DNA of 56,347 bases from an uncultured Campylobacter sp. (GCF_938045205.1 NZ_CALIMY010000099.1:1-56347), one strand, 5' to 3'; positions 17,428 to 26,842 are shown, numbered from the stretch's first letter. Notes: generated from the sequence alone by a model not told the origin. Translations and numbers: made by a program.

Positions 17428-17853
17428 ATGTCAAAACAAAAAGCTAAAATTTCACCGATTTTTCTGCGCGTAAAGGCCTTCATCGTCGATCTTTTCATCA
17501 TCGCGATGCCCCTATTCTACGGCGTTACCTATCTCGTCTTAGGCTCGAAAGAGGCTCTGTGGCGCAACCAGGCTGCGATCGCGTTTATATGGCTCACATA
17601 CGGCGCGATTTGCGCGGCATTTTACGCCCGCAGCGCCCAGACGCCTGGCTACAAGCTCGCGGGGCTTTACCTCATCGACGTTCGCAGCGGGCGCAAAGTA
17701 AGCTTTTTTAGGGCGCTAGCTCGCTTTGCGTGCTTTGTATTTGCAGGCTTTAGCGTCATCGGGCTTTTGATCTGCTTCTTTCGCAAAGACAGGCTGAACT
17801 TACACGACCTGCTAAGCGGGACTGCGCCCGTCGTGCGAAAGGACGCGCAGTGA
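17428..17853 (+). CDS. RDD family membrane protein
   Basis: A 141-residue inner-membrane protein with three to four helices. The family signature is visible near the start (FIVDLFIIAMPL) and in the loop AQTPGYKLAGLYLIDVRSG. Function in general is unknown; some RDD proteins act in ion homeostasis. The stop overlaps the rnhB start region by four bases (GTGAGC after GCA), so translation is probably coupled. Confidence 0.85.
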   Translation: MSKQKAKISPIFLRVKAFIVDLFIIAMPLFYGVTYLVLGSKEALWRNQAAIAFIWLTYGAICAAFYARSAQTPGYKLAGLYLIDVRSGRKVSFFRALARFACFVFAGFSVIGLLICFFRKDRLNLHDLLSGTAPVVRKDAQ

Positions 17854-18413
17854 GCGGGCAGATTTGCGGCATCGACGAGGCGGGGCGCGGCTGTTTTGCG
17901 GGTCCGCTTTGCGTCGCGGGCTGCGTGCTAGCGCGCGAGATCGCGGGACTTACCGATAGCAAAAAGCTAAGCGAAAAGCGCCGCGAGGAGCTCTACGCCC
18001 TGATCGTCAAAAACTCGCGCTACAAAATCGTCGAAATTTCAAGCGCACAGGTCGATGAGATCGGACTCAGCGCATGTCTAAAATTGGCGCTTGAGCAGAT
18101 TCTCGCGTATTTTATGGGTTTTAGCGGACAGATCATCTACGACGGCAACGCAACCTTCGGCGTACGCGGACTTCAGACGCTCGTAAAAGCCGACGCGCAA
18201 ATCGCCGAAGTAAGCGCGGCGAGCATCCTCGCCAAGGTCACGCGCGACCGCGTCATGCACGAGCTCGCGCAGTGCTACCCGCAATACGACTTCGCGCAAA
18301 ACAAAGGCTACGGCTCGCGCGCGCACATCGCGGCGATCGAGCGGTACGGGCTCACGCCGTTTCACCGCGCAAGCTACAAGATCAAATCGCTGCAACCCTC
18401 GCTGTTTGATTAA
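17850..18413 (+). CDS. rnhB: Ribonuclease HII
   Basis: Cleaves RNA in RNA:DNA hybrids and at misincorporated ribonucleotides. The 187 residues begin with the catalytic CGIDEAGRGCFAGPLCVAG (D9, E10), followed by YDGNATFG (third acidic residue) and KVTRDRVM (fourth). The start codon is GTG inside the end of the RDD gene. The C-terminus carries the conserved YGLTPFHRASY segment. Confidence 0.94.
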   Translation: MSGQICGIDEAGRGCFAGPLCVAGCVLAREIAGLTDSKKLSEKRREELYALIVKNSRYKIVEISSAQVDEIGLSACLKLALEQILAYFMGFSGQIIYDGNATFGVRGLQTLVKADAQIAEVSAASILAKVTRDRVMHELAQCYPQYDFAQNKGYGSRAHIAAIERYGLTPFHRASYKIKSLQPSLFD

Positions 18414-18922
18414 CGAATTTGTTTCGCGCTGTTTAGGACGCGCCCGCTTAAATTTCAACCTCGTACCCTTTGCATACACTCGGCGCCGAATTCCAACCTT
18501 GCACGCTCTGTGTGTATTTGGCGCCAAAATTTAGCCTGCCCGCATTGCAGCGCTCGTCATCAAAATTTACTTGTCGTGGCACCTATCTTTAAATTTTGAA
18601 ATTTGCCGCTCCTTTATCCACCAACCTCGATCGAGGTATGCCGCCTGTGCGGCTTTAGCTGCACGCGGATTTCAAAACGAATTTTGATAAAGCAAACGCG
18701 TGCCACGCCGCACTAAATAAATTAAAATTCCGATCTATGCTAAATTTAGCCCATATTTGCGCTGTATCAAAACTCAAAATTTTAAAATTCGAGACTTTAA
18801 ATTTAGTGCGAAATCAAGCGCGGAATTCCACGCGCAGTTTCGCGCGCAAAGGCGGTAAAATTTAGAAATTTTAACCAAACTTTCGCTATCATCACGGCTT
18901 AAATTTCACCCAAAGGAAACCG
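18414..18922. other. 509-bp spacer with two-copy 38-bp repeat
   Basis: No gene seen. Two consecutive units, 18451-18488 and 18489-18527, share AATT(T/C)CAACCT...CGGCGCC; a third start (AATTTAGCCTG) follows. The rest is AT-word-rich spacer. A weak -10 (TATCAT, 18887-18892) precedes the TerC gene. Confidence 0.5.
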
Positions 18923-19642
18923 ATGTTTGAATGGATCGCCTCACCCGAGGCATGGATCAGCCTGGCGACGCTCACGGGACTTGAGATCGTGCTTGGCATC
19001 GACAATATCATCTTTATCGCGATTTTGTGCGGCCGCCTGCCCGAGGCGCAGCGCGGGCGTGCCCGTATAATGGGGCTTGCGCTTGCGATGTTCACGCGCA
19101 TACTGCTGCTTCTTAGCCTTAGCTGGATCATGGGGCTTACCAAGCCGCTATTTAGCGTGCTTGCGCGCGATTTTAGCGGACGCGATCTCGTGCTGATCGG
19201 CGGCGGATTGTTTCTGCTCGTCAAATCCACGCTCGAGATCCACTCCAGCGCCACCGGCGAGGCGCACGAACATAGCGCTAGCGGCGGCAAGGCGAGCTTC
19301 GGCGGCACGCTCCTGCAGATCGCCGTTTTGGACATCATATTTTCGCTCGACAGCGTCATCACCGCCGTGGGTATGGCGCAGCACCTACCTGTGATGATCC
19401 TCGCAGTGATCATCGCCGTGGGCGTAATGATGCTCGCTAGCGGCGCGATCGCGCGCTTTGTGGACACAAACCCGACGATCAAAATTTTAGCGCTTGCATT
19501 TTTGATTTTGGTAGGCGTCTCGCTGATCGCCGACGGGCTGGGCTTTCACATACCTAAGGGCTACATCTACTTCTCGATGGCGTTTTCGCTGCTGGTGGAG
19601 CTCATCAATATTCATATCCGCAAAAAATCCGCCGCGAAATAG
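18923..19642 (+). CDS. TerC family integral membrane protein
   Basis: A 239-residue protein with about seven helices. The acidic intramembrane motifs GLEIVLGIDNIIFIAIL and AVLDIIFSLDSVITAVG are those of TerC/YkoY-type proteins, several of which export manganese, often during metalation of secreted proteins. A cytoplasmic His-containing loop (EAHEHSASGG) lies between. AAAGGAA precedes the ATG. The metal specificity cannot be read here. Confidence 0.9.
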   Translation: MFEWIASPEAWISLATLTGLEIVLGIDNIIFIAILCGRLPEAQRGRARIMGLALAMFTRILLLLSLSWIMGLTKPLFSVLARDFSGRDLVLIGGGLFLLVKSTLEIHSSATGEAHEHSASGGKASFGGTLLQIAVLDIIFSLDSVITAVGMAQHLPVMILAVIIAVGVMMLASGAIARFVDTNPTIKILALAFLILVGVSLIADGLGFHIPKGYIYFSMAFSLLVELINIHIRKKSAAK

Positions 19643-19677
19643 GAGGAGCGGAATTTTGCGAGATCTGAAAGGCGCGC

Positions 19678-21129
19678 ATGGGGTTTTCTAAATTTCTTTC
19701 GCCGCGGCAGATCAAGCTTGCTCGCGGCACGGCTCGAAATTTCAAGCTTGAGCCCGCGACTGCAGGCACGGCGAAATTTAGCTTTACGCTTGAGGGTTTG
19801 CACTTTGCGGGAAATTTGGACTTAAAGCGCGACGGACTTTATCTGCCGATACGCGAGGGCGATGAGCTGGCGGTGATATATGAGGCTTCAAGCTCAAATT
19901 CCAGCCGCGAAGCTTCGAGGAGCTTAAATTCCGATCGCGAGATTTTAAGCGGCGCCGATTTAAATGGCGAAAATTCCGTACCGCGCCCTAACTGTGAAAT
20001 TCCAAGCGACCGCGCTTCCGCTGCCGCAAATTCAAACCGCGACGCATATAGCGATACGGCGGCAAGTGCGCGCCAAAATTCCATTGTATCTGATTTATCG
20101 GACAAAGATCGTAGCGGCATAAGCTCCGCCGCTTTAGGTTTTATCCGTAAAGACTTAAGCGGCTCCATATCTTTAAATTCTACCCGCGAGGAGCACGGCG
20201 CCCAGGCAAACCTCGCCGTATCTCCGCTAGATTTCGTCAATTTAAGCCTGGGCGCGCAGCGCTGGAAGGACGCGGGCAGCGCGATCCTCGCCGTGATATT
20301 CGCAGCCTTCGGCGTAGCGCTAGCTGCGATGAGCATCTACTGCATAATCTTTATCTTTGATGCAAGGGCTCCTGCGGGGCTGCTAGCCCTGCTCATCCTC
20401 GCGCCTTTTGCGTATTGCAGCTTTAGATTTATGCGAAGAGACTGGCGCGCCGCAAAGTTCGGACGCATATTCGTAGCGCTTCCGCACTCCAAAGAGCCCA
20501 AGCGAAGCGGCGAAGCGGAAGGCTACGCCAGCGGCGTGCGCGTGCTAAAAGGCGATGACGTTTATTATTTCGGCTTTGTGGTGGACGGAGTGTATTTATC
20601 GGGCGATAGCAAGCTGCAGATCGTCTCCGACGGGATACTCACAGATCAAAATTTAGCGGAGCTTGCGGACGGCGAGAATTGCACGAAATTTAAAAATTTA
20701 GGTGCAGAAAATTCTGCAAATTCTGCGAGCATTAAGAATTTTGCGAAATCGGCAAATTCCACAAGCTCTGTAAATTCTGCCAACGCAGCAAATTCTATAA
20801 ATTCCGCCCGCTCCGCCGAAGCCGCGGCACCCGCCAAGGCAAAGGACGCTTCGCATAGCTTTGAGCTGCAAAACGGCGATATTCTCCGCGCCCGCTACAA
20901 GGACTACCGCGTAAGCGGGCTGTGGAATAAAAGCCGCGGCAGCGAGCTCGGCGATACGCGCAGCGGGCTTCGGCGCGTGATAGATTTTATCGCGGGCGTG
21001 GCGCTACAAATAGGTCTGCGTTTGGGCGGCGCGCTCGTGCTGACGTGGCTCGGCGATCACATCGGCGGCTCCTTCGGCAACGCCCTAAGCTTCATCGGAT
21101 TTTTGCTGCTGCTTAGCCTTATGCTTTGA
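19678..21129 (+). CDS. Membrane protein with low-complexity insertions, unknown
   Basis: Not recognised. The 483 residues have a soluble N-terminal part (1-65), a Ser/Asn/Arg/Asp-rich stretch (about 68-165), two or three helices (about 200-260), a beta-rich segment containing GDDVYYFGFVVDGVYLSG, a second low-complexity run of Ala-Asn-Ser (about 340-385), and two helices at the C-terminus (about 435-483). Both low-complexity parts are coded by repeated AAATTCC/AAATTCTGC words like those in the spacers. AAAGG lies nine bases before the ATG. It follows the TerC gene by 35 bases and may be in its operon. Confidence 0.65.
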   Translation: MGFSKFLSPRQIKLARGTARNFKLEPATAGTAKFSFTLEGLHFAGNLDLKRDGLYLPIREGDELAVIYEASSSNSSREASRSLNSDREILSGADLNGENSVPRPNCEIPSDRASAAANSNRDAYSDTAASARQNSIVSDLSDKDRSGISSAALGFIRKDLSGSISLNSTREEHGAQANLAVSPLDFVNLSLGAQRWKDAGSAILAVIFAAFGVALAAMSIYCIIFIFDARAPAGLLALLILAPFAYCSFRFMRRDWRAAKFGRIFVALPHSKEPKRSGEAEGYASGVRVLKGDDVYYFGFVVDGVYLSGDSKLQIVSDGILTDQNLAELADGENCTKFKNLGAENSANSASIKNFAKSANSTSSVNSANAANSINSARSAEAAAPAKAKDASHSFELQNGDILRARYKDYRVSGLWNKSRGSELGDTRSGLRRVIDFIAGVALQIGLRLGGALVLTWLGDHIGGSFGNALSFIGFLLLLSLML

Positions 21130-21598
21130 AAGGCGAATTTCAAACGGCATCCTCACGGAATTTTGCAACTTCAAGAAATTTCAAGTTTCGAAATTTTGCG
21201 GAATTCCGCAGCGAGCGGATTCGGCTTTTAAATTTTGAGGCTTTGGAGCCGCAAATTTAAAGGCGCGGCAAAATTTCAAATTTCAGGCGCGTAAGATTTC
21301 GACTGCGAAATTTTAAAATTCTAAATTTTAAAGCGTAGAATTTCAAGGCGCGGAATTTTAATTTAAGAATTTTAAATTTTGCGGCGCGGAATTCCGTAGC
21401 GTGGATTAAAATTTTAAATTTCAAAATGCGCGGGATTTTACGCGCCTTAAAATTTCAAAGTACGAAATCAAAAAGCGAAATTTTAAAATTTCAAATTTTA
21501 AGGCGCACAGAGCTGTAGCATGTGGAGCCGCGGCGCGGCGTGTGAAGTTATAGTGCGCGAGGCTGTGACACGCAAAGCCACGGCGAGCCGCCTGTCCG
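21130..21598. repeat. Dense AAATTT/GAATTTT word array
   Basis: This 469-bp gap holds no gene. From 21130 to about 21520 it is a mosaic of GAATTTT, AAATTTTAAAATTT and GGCGCGGAATT words separated by short GC-rich pieces, several of them self-complementary. It separates two convergent genes, so the many small palindromes could act as terminators. Confidence 0.6.
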
Positions 21599-22627
21599 CT
21601 AGCTCCAAATTCTTTCGTTTAGTTTTAGGTTTTTTACGATCGCTAAAAAGTGCGAAAGCTCGCGCTTGAGCTGCGCGGCGGGGTCGCGGCGTAGCACACT
21701 TTCGTCGATGTCCGGCTCGAAATTATCGCGCCCCGTATTTACGAAAATATAAATTTTGCTATCTGCGAAGCTAAGGCTAACGGGCGCGGCTACGGCGCCT
21801 GCGAAGCGCAAGAGCCTCCGCATAAAGGCGGGCGTTAGAATATACATCGCGCCCGTCGCGTCCGCGGAATACACGGCGAAGGCGGCGTTAAACTCCGCAT
21901 CGTCCATATCGATCCTCTTTAGCCCGCCGGTGTTCGGCGCGCCGGCGCGAGCGGGAAAAATCAGGGTTTTGGCACTTATGCGTTTGTTAAATTCCGCGTA
22001 GAAAAAGGTGCCGAGGATTTCGCTTTCCGAAAATCTATTAAATAAGCTCACGTCGCAAAATGCGAACTTCACGCCGTCATAAACGCCCGAGACCCTGTCG
22101 TTGCCGCCTTTGAATTTATCTAGTCGAAAAAAGAGCCCGGAGAGCTTGAGTTTAGCAGGATCGATATCGCCTGAAATTTCATATCGGTAGCCGAACGCCT
22201 TAAAATAAGGCATTAGATAGTGCTCTTTAAAAGCGCGCCGAAATTTTATCGAATAATCTCGTTTGAAGACTCTAAATAATACGAATAAGCTATAAGCAGC
22301 CAAGATTAAAATTATAATCGCGAGTAAGATATATTTGGAAATCGTGGGGCGATTTTGTAAATCGTTTAGAAATAGGCTCATAGCAAAAAGGCAGGCAGCG
22401 TAGATTATCTTAGCTTTTATGGAGCTTTCATCGCACAAAACGGCTACTATAAGAACAACCGCGAATAATCCGATAAGCGGCAACAAATCCGCCATGCCTC
22501 CTCCGTCGCGTAGCTTGTGTAACAAAAACGCGCCGTAGCCGAGCATGCACGCCGCCGCGAAGATCGTATTTCTTTTCGCCTTATACAAAAGCCCCAGCCT
22601 GATCTGCTCCAGCTCGCTCGCGCTCAA
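21599..22627 (-). CDS. DUF3137-type membrane protein
   Basis: 342 residues with four N-terminal helices (about 20-135) and a soluble C-terminal domain. The segment YDGVKFAFCDVSLFNRF, the (F)YAEFNKR region and DAEFNAAFAVYSADATGAMYIL followed by TPAFMRRL match the DUF3137 pattern. Function unknown. The next gene faces it, and the gene upstream is the fumarase set on the same strand but 379 bases away. Confidence 0.75.
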   Translation of the reverse strand: MSASELEQIRLGLLYKAKRNTIFAAACMLGYGAFLLHKLRDGGGMADLLPLIGLFAVVLIVAVLCDESSIKAKIIYAACLFAMSLFLNDLQNRPTISKYILLAIIILILAAYSLFVLFRVFKRDYSIKFRRAFKEHYLMPYFKAFGYRYEISGDIDPAKLKLSGLFFRLDKFKGGNDRVSGVYDGVKFAFCDVSLFNRFSESEILGTFFYAEFNKRISAKTLIFPARAGAPNTGGLKRIDMDDAEFNAAFAVYSADATGAMYILTPAFMRRLLRFAGAVAAPVSLSFADSKIYIFVNTGRDNFEPDIDESVLRRDPAAQLKRELSHFLAIVKNLKLNERIWS

Positions 22628-23005
22628 TCGCCCCTCCTAAAATTTAAATCCGATTATGGCGCTAGCGAGCTTTAAATTCGCTTACGAACGGCGACGAAAT
22701 TTTAAAATTTAGACTTGCGTAAATTTACGGTTAAATTTTAGCAGCGGATCGTCTAAATGTAGCGAAGGCGGAATCTTGGTAGAAGTTTAAGCGGCACGAA
22801 ATTTTAAAAATTCCGTGCCATAAGAGAGATAAAATTTTACGGGCGCGCTTTAAATTCGCTATAAAATTTCACTGCGCGACAGCGTAAAATTTCGCAAAAT
22901 AAACGCCGTAGTTTATGCTGCGAAATTTAGGGCGCCCGAGCGGACGCCGATAAATTTACGAACGCCCGCGCCGCAAAAGCACTGCGCGGACGCCGCTAGC
23001 AAAAT
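22628..23005. other. Spacer with inverted repeat downstream of fumarase genes
   Basis: No gene seen. An imperfect inverted repeat at 22793-22819 (GGCACG...CGTGCC with AAATTTT inside) is the best candidate terminator for the fumarase transcript. Other AAATTTTA words are scattered through the gap. Confidence 0.4.
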
Positions 23006-23566
23006 TTAGATTTTTCTATAAGGCGCCTGACCTACTTCGTAGAAGTTATTGCCCTCGCTGTCGATCGCTACGATAGCAGGGAAATCCTCGACCGTAAGTC
23101 GCGCGACCGCCTCAGGTCCTAGCTCTGGATAGGCTAGCACTTCATATTTTTTGATGCTTTGGCTAATCAGCGCACCCGCGCCGCCGATAGCGACCATATA
23201 GACGCAGCCCGATTTTTTCATCGCCTCAACGACGGCCTCAGAGCGGTAGCCCTTGCCGATCATGCCGTTGATGCCTACTTCGTTTATCATCGTAGGAGTG
23301 TATTTATCCATGCGTCCGCTAGTCGTAGGCCCTGCAGCACCGATTGCCTGACCGGGTTTGGCGGGGGTCGGCCCCAAATAGTATATCGTCTCGCCAGCCA
23401 AGCTTACGGGTAGCTTCTCGCCGCGAGCGAGGGTTTCGGTTAGAGCCTTATGCGCGGCATCGCGAGCTGCGATGATGGTGCCGCTGATTAGTACGTTATC
23501 GCCCGCCTTTAGGCTTTTTACTACGCTTTTATCGAAAGGTGCGGTAATTCTTTTAACTTCTGACAT
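23006..23566 (-). CDS. Class I fumarate hydratase (Fe-S hydro-lyase), beta subunit
   Basis: The C-terminal half of a two-subunit [4Fe-4S] fumarase or tartrate dehydratase, converting fumarate and malate in the cytoplasm. About 186 residues. Family landmarks are VLISGTIIAARDAAH and YLGPTPAKPGQAIGAAGPTT followed by SGRMDKYTP. I start it at 23566 because AAGGAGG sits eight bases upstream; a farther ATG (23596) lies inside the alpha gene. It follows the alpha gene by ten bases. The fumarate role fits a menaquinone-respiring bacterium, but tartrate cannot be excluded. Confidence 0.9.
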   Translation of the reverse strand: MSEVKRITAPFDKSVVKSLKAGDNVLISGTIIAARDAAHKALTETLARGEKLPVSLAGETIYYLGPTPAKPGQAIGAAGPTTSGRMDKYTPTMINEVGINGMIGKGYRSEAVVEAMKKSGCVYMVAIGGAGALISQSIKKYEVLAYPELGPEAVARLTVEDFPAIVAIDSEGNNFYEVGQAPYRKI

Positions 23567-23576
23567 GATTTCCTCC

Positions 23577-24422
23577 TTATAGTTCGGCGTCGGCATGGCG
23601 AGCCGCGTGGCAGTTGATATTAACGGCGACCGGAAGTCCAGCGATGTGGGTCGGATACCACTCTACATTTACCTTGACGGCGGTGTTTATGCCGCCCAAA
23701 CCCTGCGGACCGACGCCCGTAGCGCGCGCCATCTCCAGCAGCTCATCCTCTAGCTTGGCGTAGCGCTCGTCGGGATTTCTGCTGTCGATCGAGCGAACCG
23801 CGGCTTGCTTGGCTAAAAGCGCCGCTTTATCCATCGTGCCGCCGATACCAACACCTACGACCATTGGAGGGCAAGCGTTAGGACCAGCGTATTTGACCGC
23901 CTCTAAAAATACCTTTTTTACCCCCTCGATGCCGTCTGCGGGAACGAGCATTTTTAGTACGGATTTGTTTTCGCTGCCAAAGCCTTTTGGGGCCACTTTG
24001 ATCTTAAGCTTGTCGCCGGGGATGATGCGGGTATTGATGACCGCAGGGGTATTGTTTGTGGTGTTTTTACGTTCAAAAAGCGGCTCTGCGACCACGGATT
24101 TACGCAGATAGCCGCCTACGTAGCCGTCCGCGACGCCTGCGTTGATAGCGTCCTCCAGATATCCGCCCTCGATATGCACGTCCTGACCGAGTTCGACAAA
24201 AACCACCGTCATACCGGTATCTTGGCAGATCGGCGCGACCTCTTTAGCCGCCAAATCGGCATTTTGTAAGAGCTTGCCCAAGATATCCTTGCCGATAGGC
24301 GAAGTCTCGTTCTCGCGCGCTTTCTCAAATGCCGCGCGCATATCTGGCGTGACGTGATAACAGGCTTTTTTGCAAAGCTCGCTGACTACTTTGGTAATTT
24401 CAGCCGCTTGGATCGTTTTCAT
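23577..24422 (-). CDS. Class I fumarate hydratase (Fe-S hydro-lyase), alpha subunit
   Basis: 281 residues carrying the [4Fe-4S] cluster ligands of the pair: C66 (PICQDTG), C184 (GPNACPPMVVGVGIGG) and C271 (NINCHAARH). AAGGAGAGATC precedes the ATG. It is the first gene of the operon, with a -10 box at 24452-24457. Oxygen-sensitive class I fumarase is consistent with a microaerobic to anaerobic life. Confidence 0.92.
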   Translation of the reverse strand: MKTIQAAEITKVVSELCKKACYHVTPDMRAAFEKARENETSPIGKDILGKLLQNADLAAKEVAPICQDTGMTVVFVELGQDVHIEGGYLEDAINAGVADGYVGGYLRKSVVAEPLFERKNTTNNTPAVINTRIIPGDKLKIKVAPKGFGSENKSVLKMLVPADGIEGVKKVFLEAVKYAGPNACPPMVVGVGIGGTMDKAALLAKQAAVRSIDSRNPDERYAKLEDELLEMARATGVGPQGLGGINTAVKVNVEWYPTHIAGLPVAVNINCHAARHADAEL

Positions 24423-24451
24423 GATCTCTCCTTGTATTGAAATTTTAATGG

Positions 24452-24457
24452 ATTATA
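24452..24457 (-). promoter_or_regulatory. -10 box for the fumarase operon
   Basis: TATAAT on the minus strand, 30 bases before the alpha-subunit ATG, in the divergent gap with haoC. Confidence 0.55.
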
Positions 24458-24547
24458 TTCCGTTAAACTAAAAACTTAGTTTAAAATTTTATCTTCATTT
24501 AATAAATTTTAACAAAAGGCTAGAAAATAAGCGGGTTTTAATCTTTT

Positions 24548-24553
24548 TATAAT
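24548..24553 (+). promoter_or_regulatory. -10 box candidate for haoCA
   Basis: TATAAT (context TTTTTATAATAAAATACC), 69 bases before the haoC ATG, leaving room for a leader or operator. Confidence 0.5.
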
Positions 24554-24621
24554 AAAATACCGCTTTCCGAATTATCAAATACTAAAAATTTTGCGAAGAA
24601 ATTTTAAAATCAAGGAAACCT

Positions 24622-25179
24622 ATGAAAAAGAAAACTCTTGTGCTGCTCGTGGGCGCTTGTGTGCTTATAGGAATGATACTTTCTCTTGGGATTGCGGAGA
24701 TGGTTCACCTTACGGGCACCGATAAATTCTGCGTATCCTGTCATACGATGCAGCCGATGGCAAACGCCTTTCATAATGACGTTCACGGCGGCAATAACCC
24801 GCAAGGCTTCAAAGCTGATTGCGTCGCCTGTCATGTCTCTCATGAAAATACCTTTATGTATCTTTGGACCAAAGCTCTAACCTCCGCAAATGATGTCTAC
24901 AAGACGGTCTTTACTGACGCAGATAAGATCGATTGGCAAGAAAAACGCAAGGAGCGAAATCATTTCGTTTATGAAAGCGGCTGCCTGAGCTGCCATCGAA
25001 ATTTAAAAGAGCAGAATAATCAAGTAAATAAAGCCTGGCTCGCGCATAGGGATTATTTCGCGGGCACTACCGGCAAAACCTGCGTGCAGTGCCACGAAAA
25101 CGTCGGTCACAAAAATATGGGTATAGAGATTACCAAATATTGGGATAAATACAACCTAGAAAATAACAAAACCAAGTAA
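24622..25179 (+). CDS. haoC: Tetrahaem NapC/NrfH-type quinol dehydrogenase HaoC
   Basis: A membrane-anchored cytochrome c that takes electrons from menaquinol and hands them to its periplasmic partner. One N-terminal helix (about 6-28), then four CXXCH sites (CVSCH, CVACH, CLSCH, CVQCH), giving the NrfH/NapC four-haem plan in 185 residues. Homology alone would read nrfH; the downstream partner has eight haems and is HAO-like, so I follow the haoCA naming used for epsilonproteobacteria. An AAGGAAA site precedes the ATG and the partner starts ten bases after the stop. Confidence 0.85.
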   Translation: MKKKTLVLLVGACVLIGMILSLGIAEMVHLTGTDKFCVSCHTMQPMANAFHNDVHGGNNPQGFKADCVACHVSHENTFMYLWTKALTSANDVYKTVFTDADKIDWQEKRKERNHFVYESGCLSCHRNLKEQNNQVNKAWLAHRDYFAGTTGKTCVQCHENVGHKNMGIEITKYWDKYNLENNKTK

Positions 25180-25189
25180 AGGAGAAGCA

Positions 25190-26593
25190 ATGCTAAAAAA
25201 AGTCGCTATTTTAATAGCCTGTATCGCAACATTTGCATTTGCCCAAGCGCCGAGCGCCGAGCACGGCGCGAAAGCGGCCATGGATGCAAATTTAAGCAAC
25301 GCCGTAAATATTAATTTGACGGGAAATTTAAAGGTAAATAGGCAGCTTACGCCGCTAGCTAGACGCTGCGTCGAGTGCCATGCCGAAAAAACTCCGGGCG
25401 TCGTTGCGGATTGGAAGATGAGCCGCCACGCTCACGTAGGCGTTAGCTGTACCGACTGCCACTCGCAGCCAGCAGATAGCCCTATGGCAGCTAAAGAGCC
25501 GCATCCGAAAGACACCGACAACCACGTCTCCGTGCTAGTTAGCCCAAAAACCTGTGCTAAATGCCACAGCAACGAGGTTAAAGAGTTTGAAAACAGCGGT
25601 CACGCAAGAGGCGCTATGCAAATGCAAGCCAACAAAGGAATAGTTGATCTAATGTATCACTACGAAGGACGTGATATCCCTGATCTTAAACATGCACCTG
25701 ATATTACCGGCTGCTCTCAATGCCACGGTAGCGTCGTTAAAATGGATGAGCATAACAAGCCTACCAAAGAGACCTGGCCCGTTTACGGCATCGGTACGGT
25801 TTATCCGGACGGTAGCGTAGGCGGATGCAAATCATGCCATTCTGGTCATAAATTTTCGATTGCTGAAGCTCGTAAGCCTGCTGCTTGCGCATCTTGCCAC
25901 TTAGGACCTGATCATCCGGATATCGAAATTTACAATAACTCGATGCACGGACACGTATTTAACGCTGAAGGCAATGAGTGGAAATTCGATAGCGCTCCTG
26001 GTACTTTAGAAGTACCTGATTACCGCGCCCCTACATGCGCGACCTGCCATATGAGCGGCGGTGTGGGTGATCTAAACTCCACTCACAACGTATCTCAACG
26101 CTTGAAGTGGAATTTGTGGCAGCCTAAGAGCAATCTACGCACCGGCGGTAATGAGACTGCGGTAAGCGAGTTCTTAAATACCGGCAAACTAAACGTCGGC
26201 AATCCTTTGGCAGGTAACCTAAACGGTCCTGAGGCGGCACGTGCCGAGATGAAGCAAGTATGCAAAGAGTGCCATGCAAGCACCCATACGAATAATTTCT
26301 TTGAGGTGGGCGATAAGCAGGTACTTCTATATAACGTTTACAACGACGAAGCGACTAAGATGCTAAAAGAGCTTAAGGAAAAGAAACTTCTAAAAGACGA
26401 TCCTTGGGCGGATGCGTTCCAGCGTATTTATTACACTTCGTGGCATCACGAGGGTCGCAGAATGCGCCAAGGCGCGCTAATGGGCGGACCTGATTATTCG
26501 CATTGGCACGGCGTATTCGAGGTCAAAAATGACATCAGAGAGATGCGCGAAATCTACGAGCGCCGCATCAAAACCGGCAAGATCGAGGAATAA
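25190..26593 (+). CDS. haoA: Octahaem hydroxylamine oxidoreductase, epsilon type
   Basis: A periplasmic cytochrome c of 467 residues with a signal peptide (1-19). Eight CXXCH sites are visible, beginning at residues 60, 87, 122, 175, 213, 233, 283 and 358. NrfA has five haems with a CXXCK, so it is excluded. The layout and the C-terminal GGPDYSHWHG segment match epsilon-type HAO, which in relatives works reductively on nitrite or hydroxylamine and is partnered by HaoC. GGAG precedes the ATG, and a strong terminator closes the pair. The in vivo substrate is inferred from family. Confidence 0.87.
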   Translation: MLKKVAILIACIATFAFAQAPSAEHGAKAAMDANLSNAVNINLTGNLKVNRQLTPLARRCVECHAEKTPGVVADWKMSRHAHVGVSCTDCHSQPADSPMAAKEPHPKDTDNHVSVLVSPKTCAKCHSNEVKEFENSGHARGAMQMQANKGIVDLMYHYEGRDIPDLKHAPDITGCSQCHGSVVKMDEHNKPTKETWPVYGIGTVYPDGSVGGCKSCHSGHKFSIAEARKPAACASCHLGPDHPDIEIYNNSMHGHVFNAEGNEWKFDSAPGTLEVPDYRAPTCATCHMSGGVGDLNSTHNVSQRLKWNLWQPKSNLRTGGNETAVSEFLNTGKLNVGNPLAGNLNGPEAARAEMKQVCKECHASTHTNNFFEVGDKQVLLYNVYNDEATKMLKELKEKKLLKDDPWADAFQRIYYTSWHHEGRRMRQGALMGGPDYSHWHGVFEVKNDIREMREIYERRIKTGKIEE

Positions 26594-26642
26594 TCCTTCT
26601 TAGTCTGCTAAATTTTGCCGGACTAAACAGATCAAGCTTGTA

Positions 26643-26672
26643 AGCCCCTGCACTTCGCAGGGGCTTTTTTGT
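26643..26672 (+). terminator. Rho-independent terminator of haoCA
   Basis: A perfect 9-bp stem, AGCCCCTGC pairing with GCAGGGGCT, around ACTTC, followed at once by six Ts. It is the clearest intrinsic terminator in the window, about 50 bases after haoA. Confidence 0.92.
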
Positions 26673-26842
26673 TTGGATAAAATTTTGGAATTTTATTTTG
26701 TAATCCGCGCAAAGCCCATCGAAAATCGCCCCTAAAAGCCACTTACAAAATCACTATCTAATTATTTAAGATTATTGAGAATTTATGACGGAAGTAGCTG
26801 ATAAATTAGAGTAAATTTATCTCTTTGCAATTCAAAATTAGC

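Noticed and set aside
24622..26593. nrfH-nrfA cytochrome c nitrite reductase
   Set aside because: The large subunit has eight CXXCH sites and no CXXCK, so it is octahaem HAO-like; five haems are expected for NrfA.
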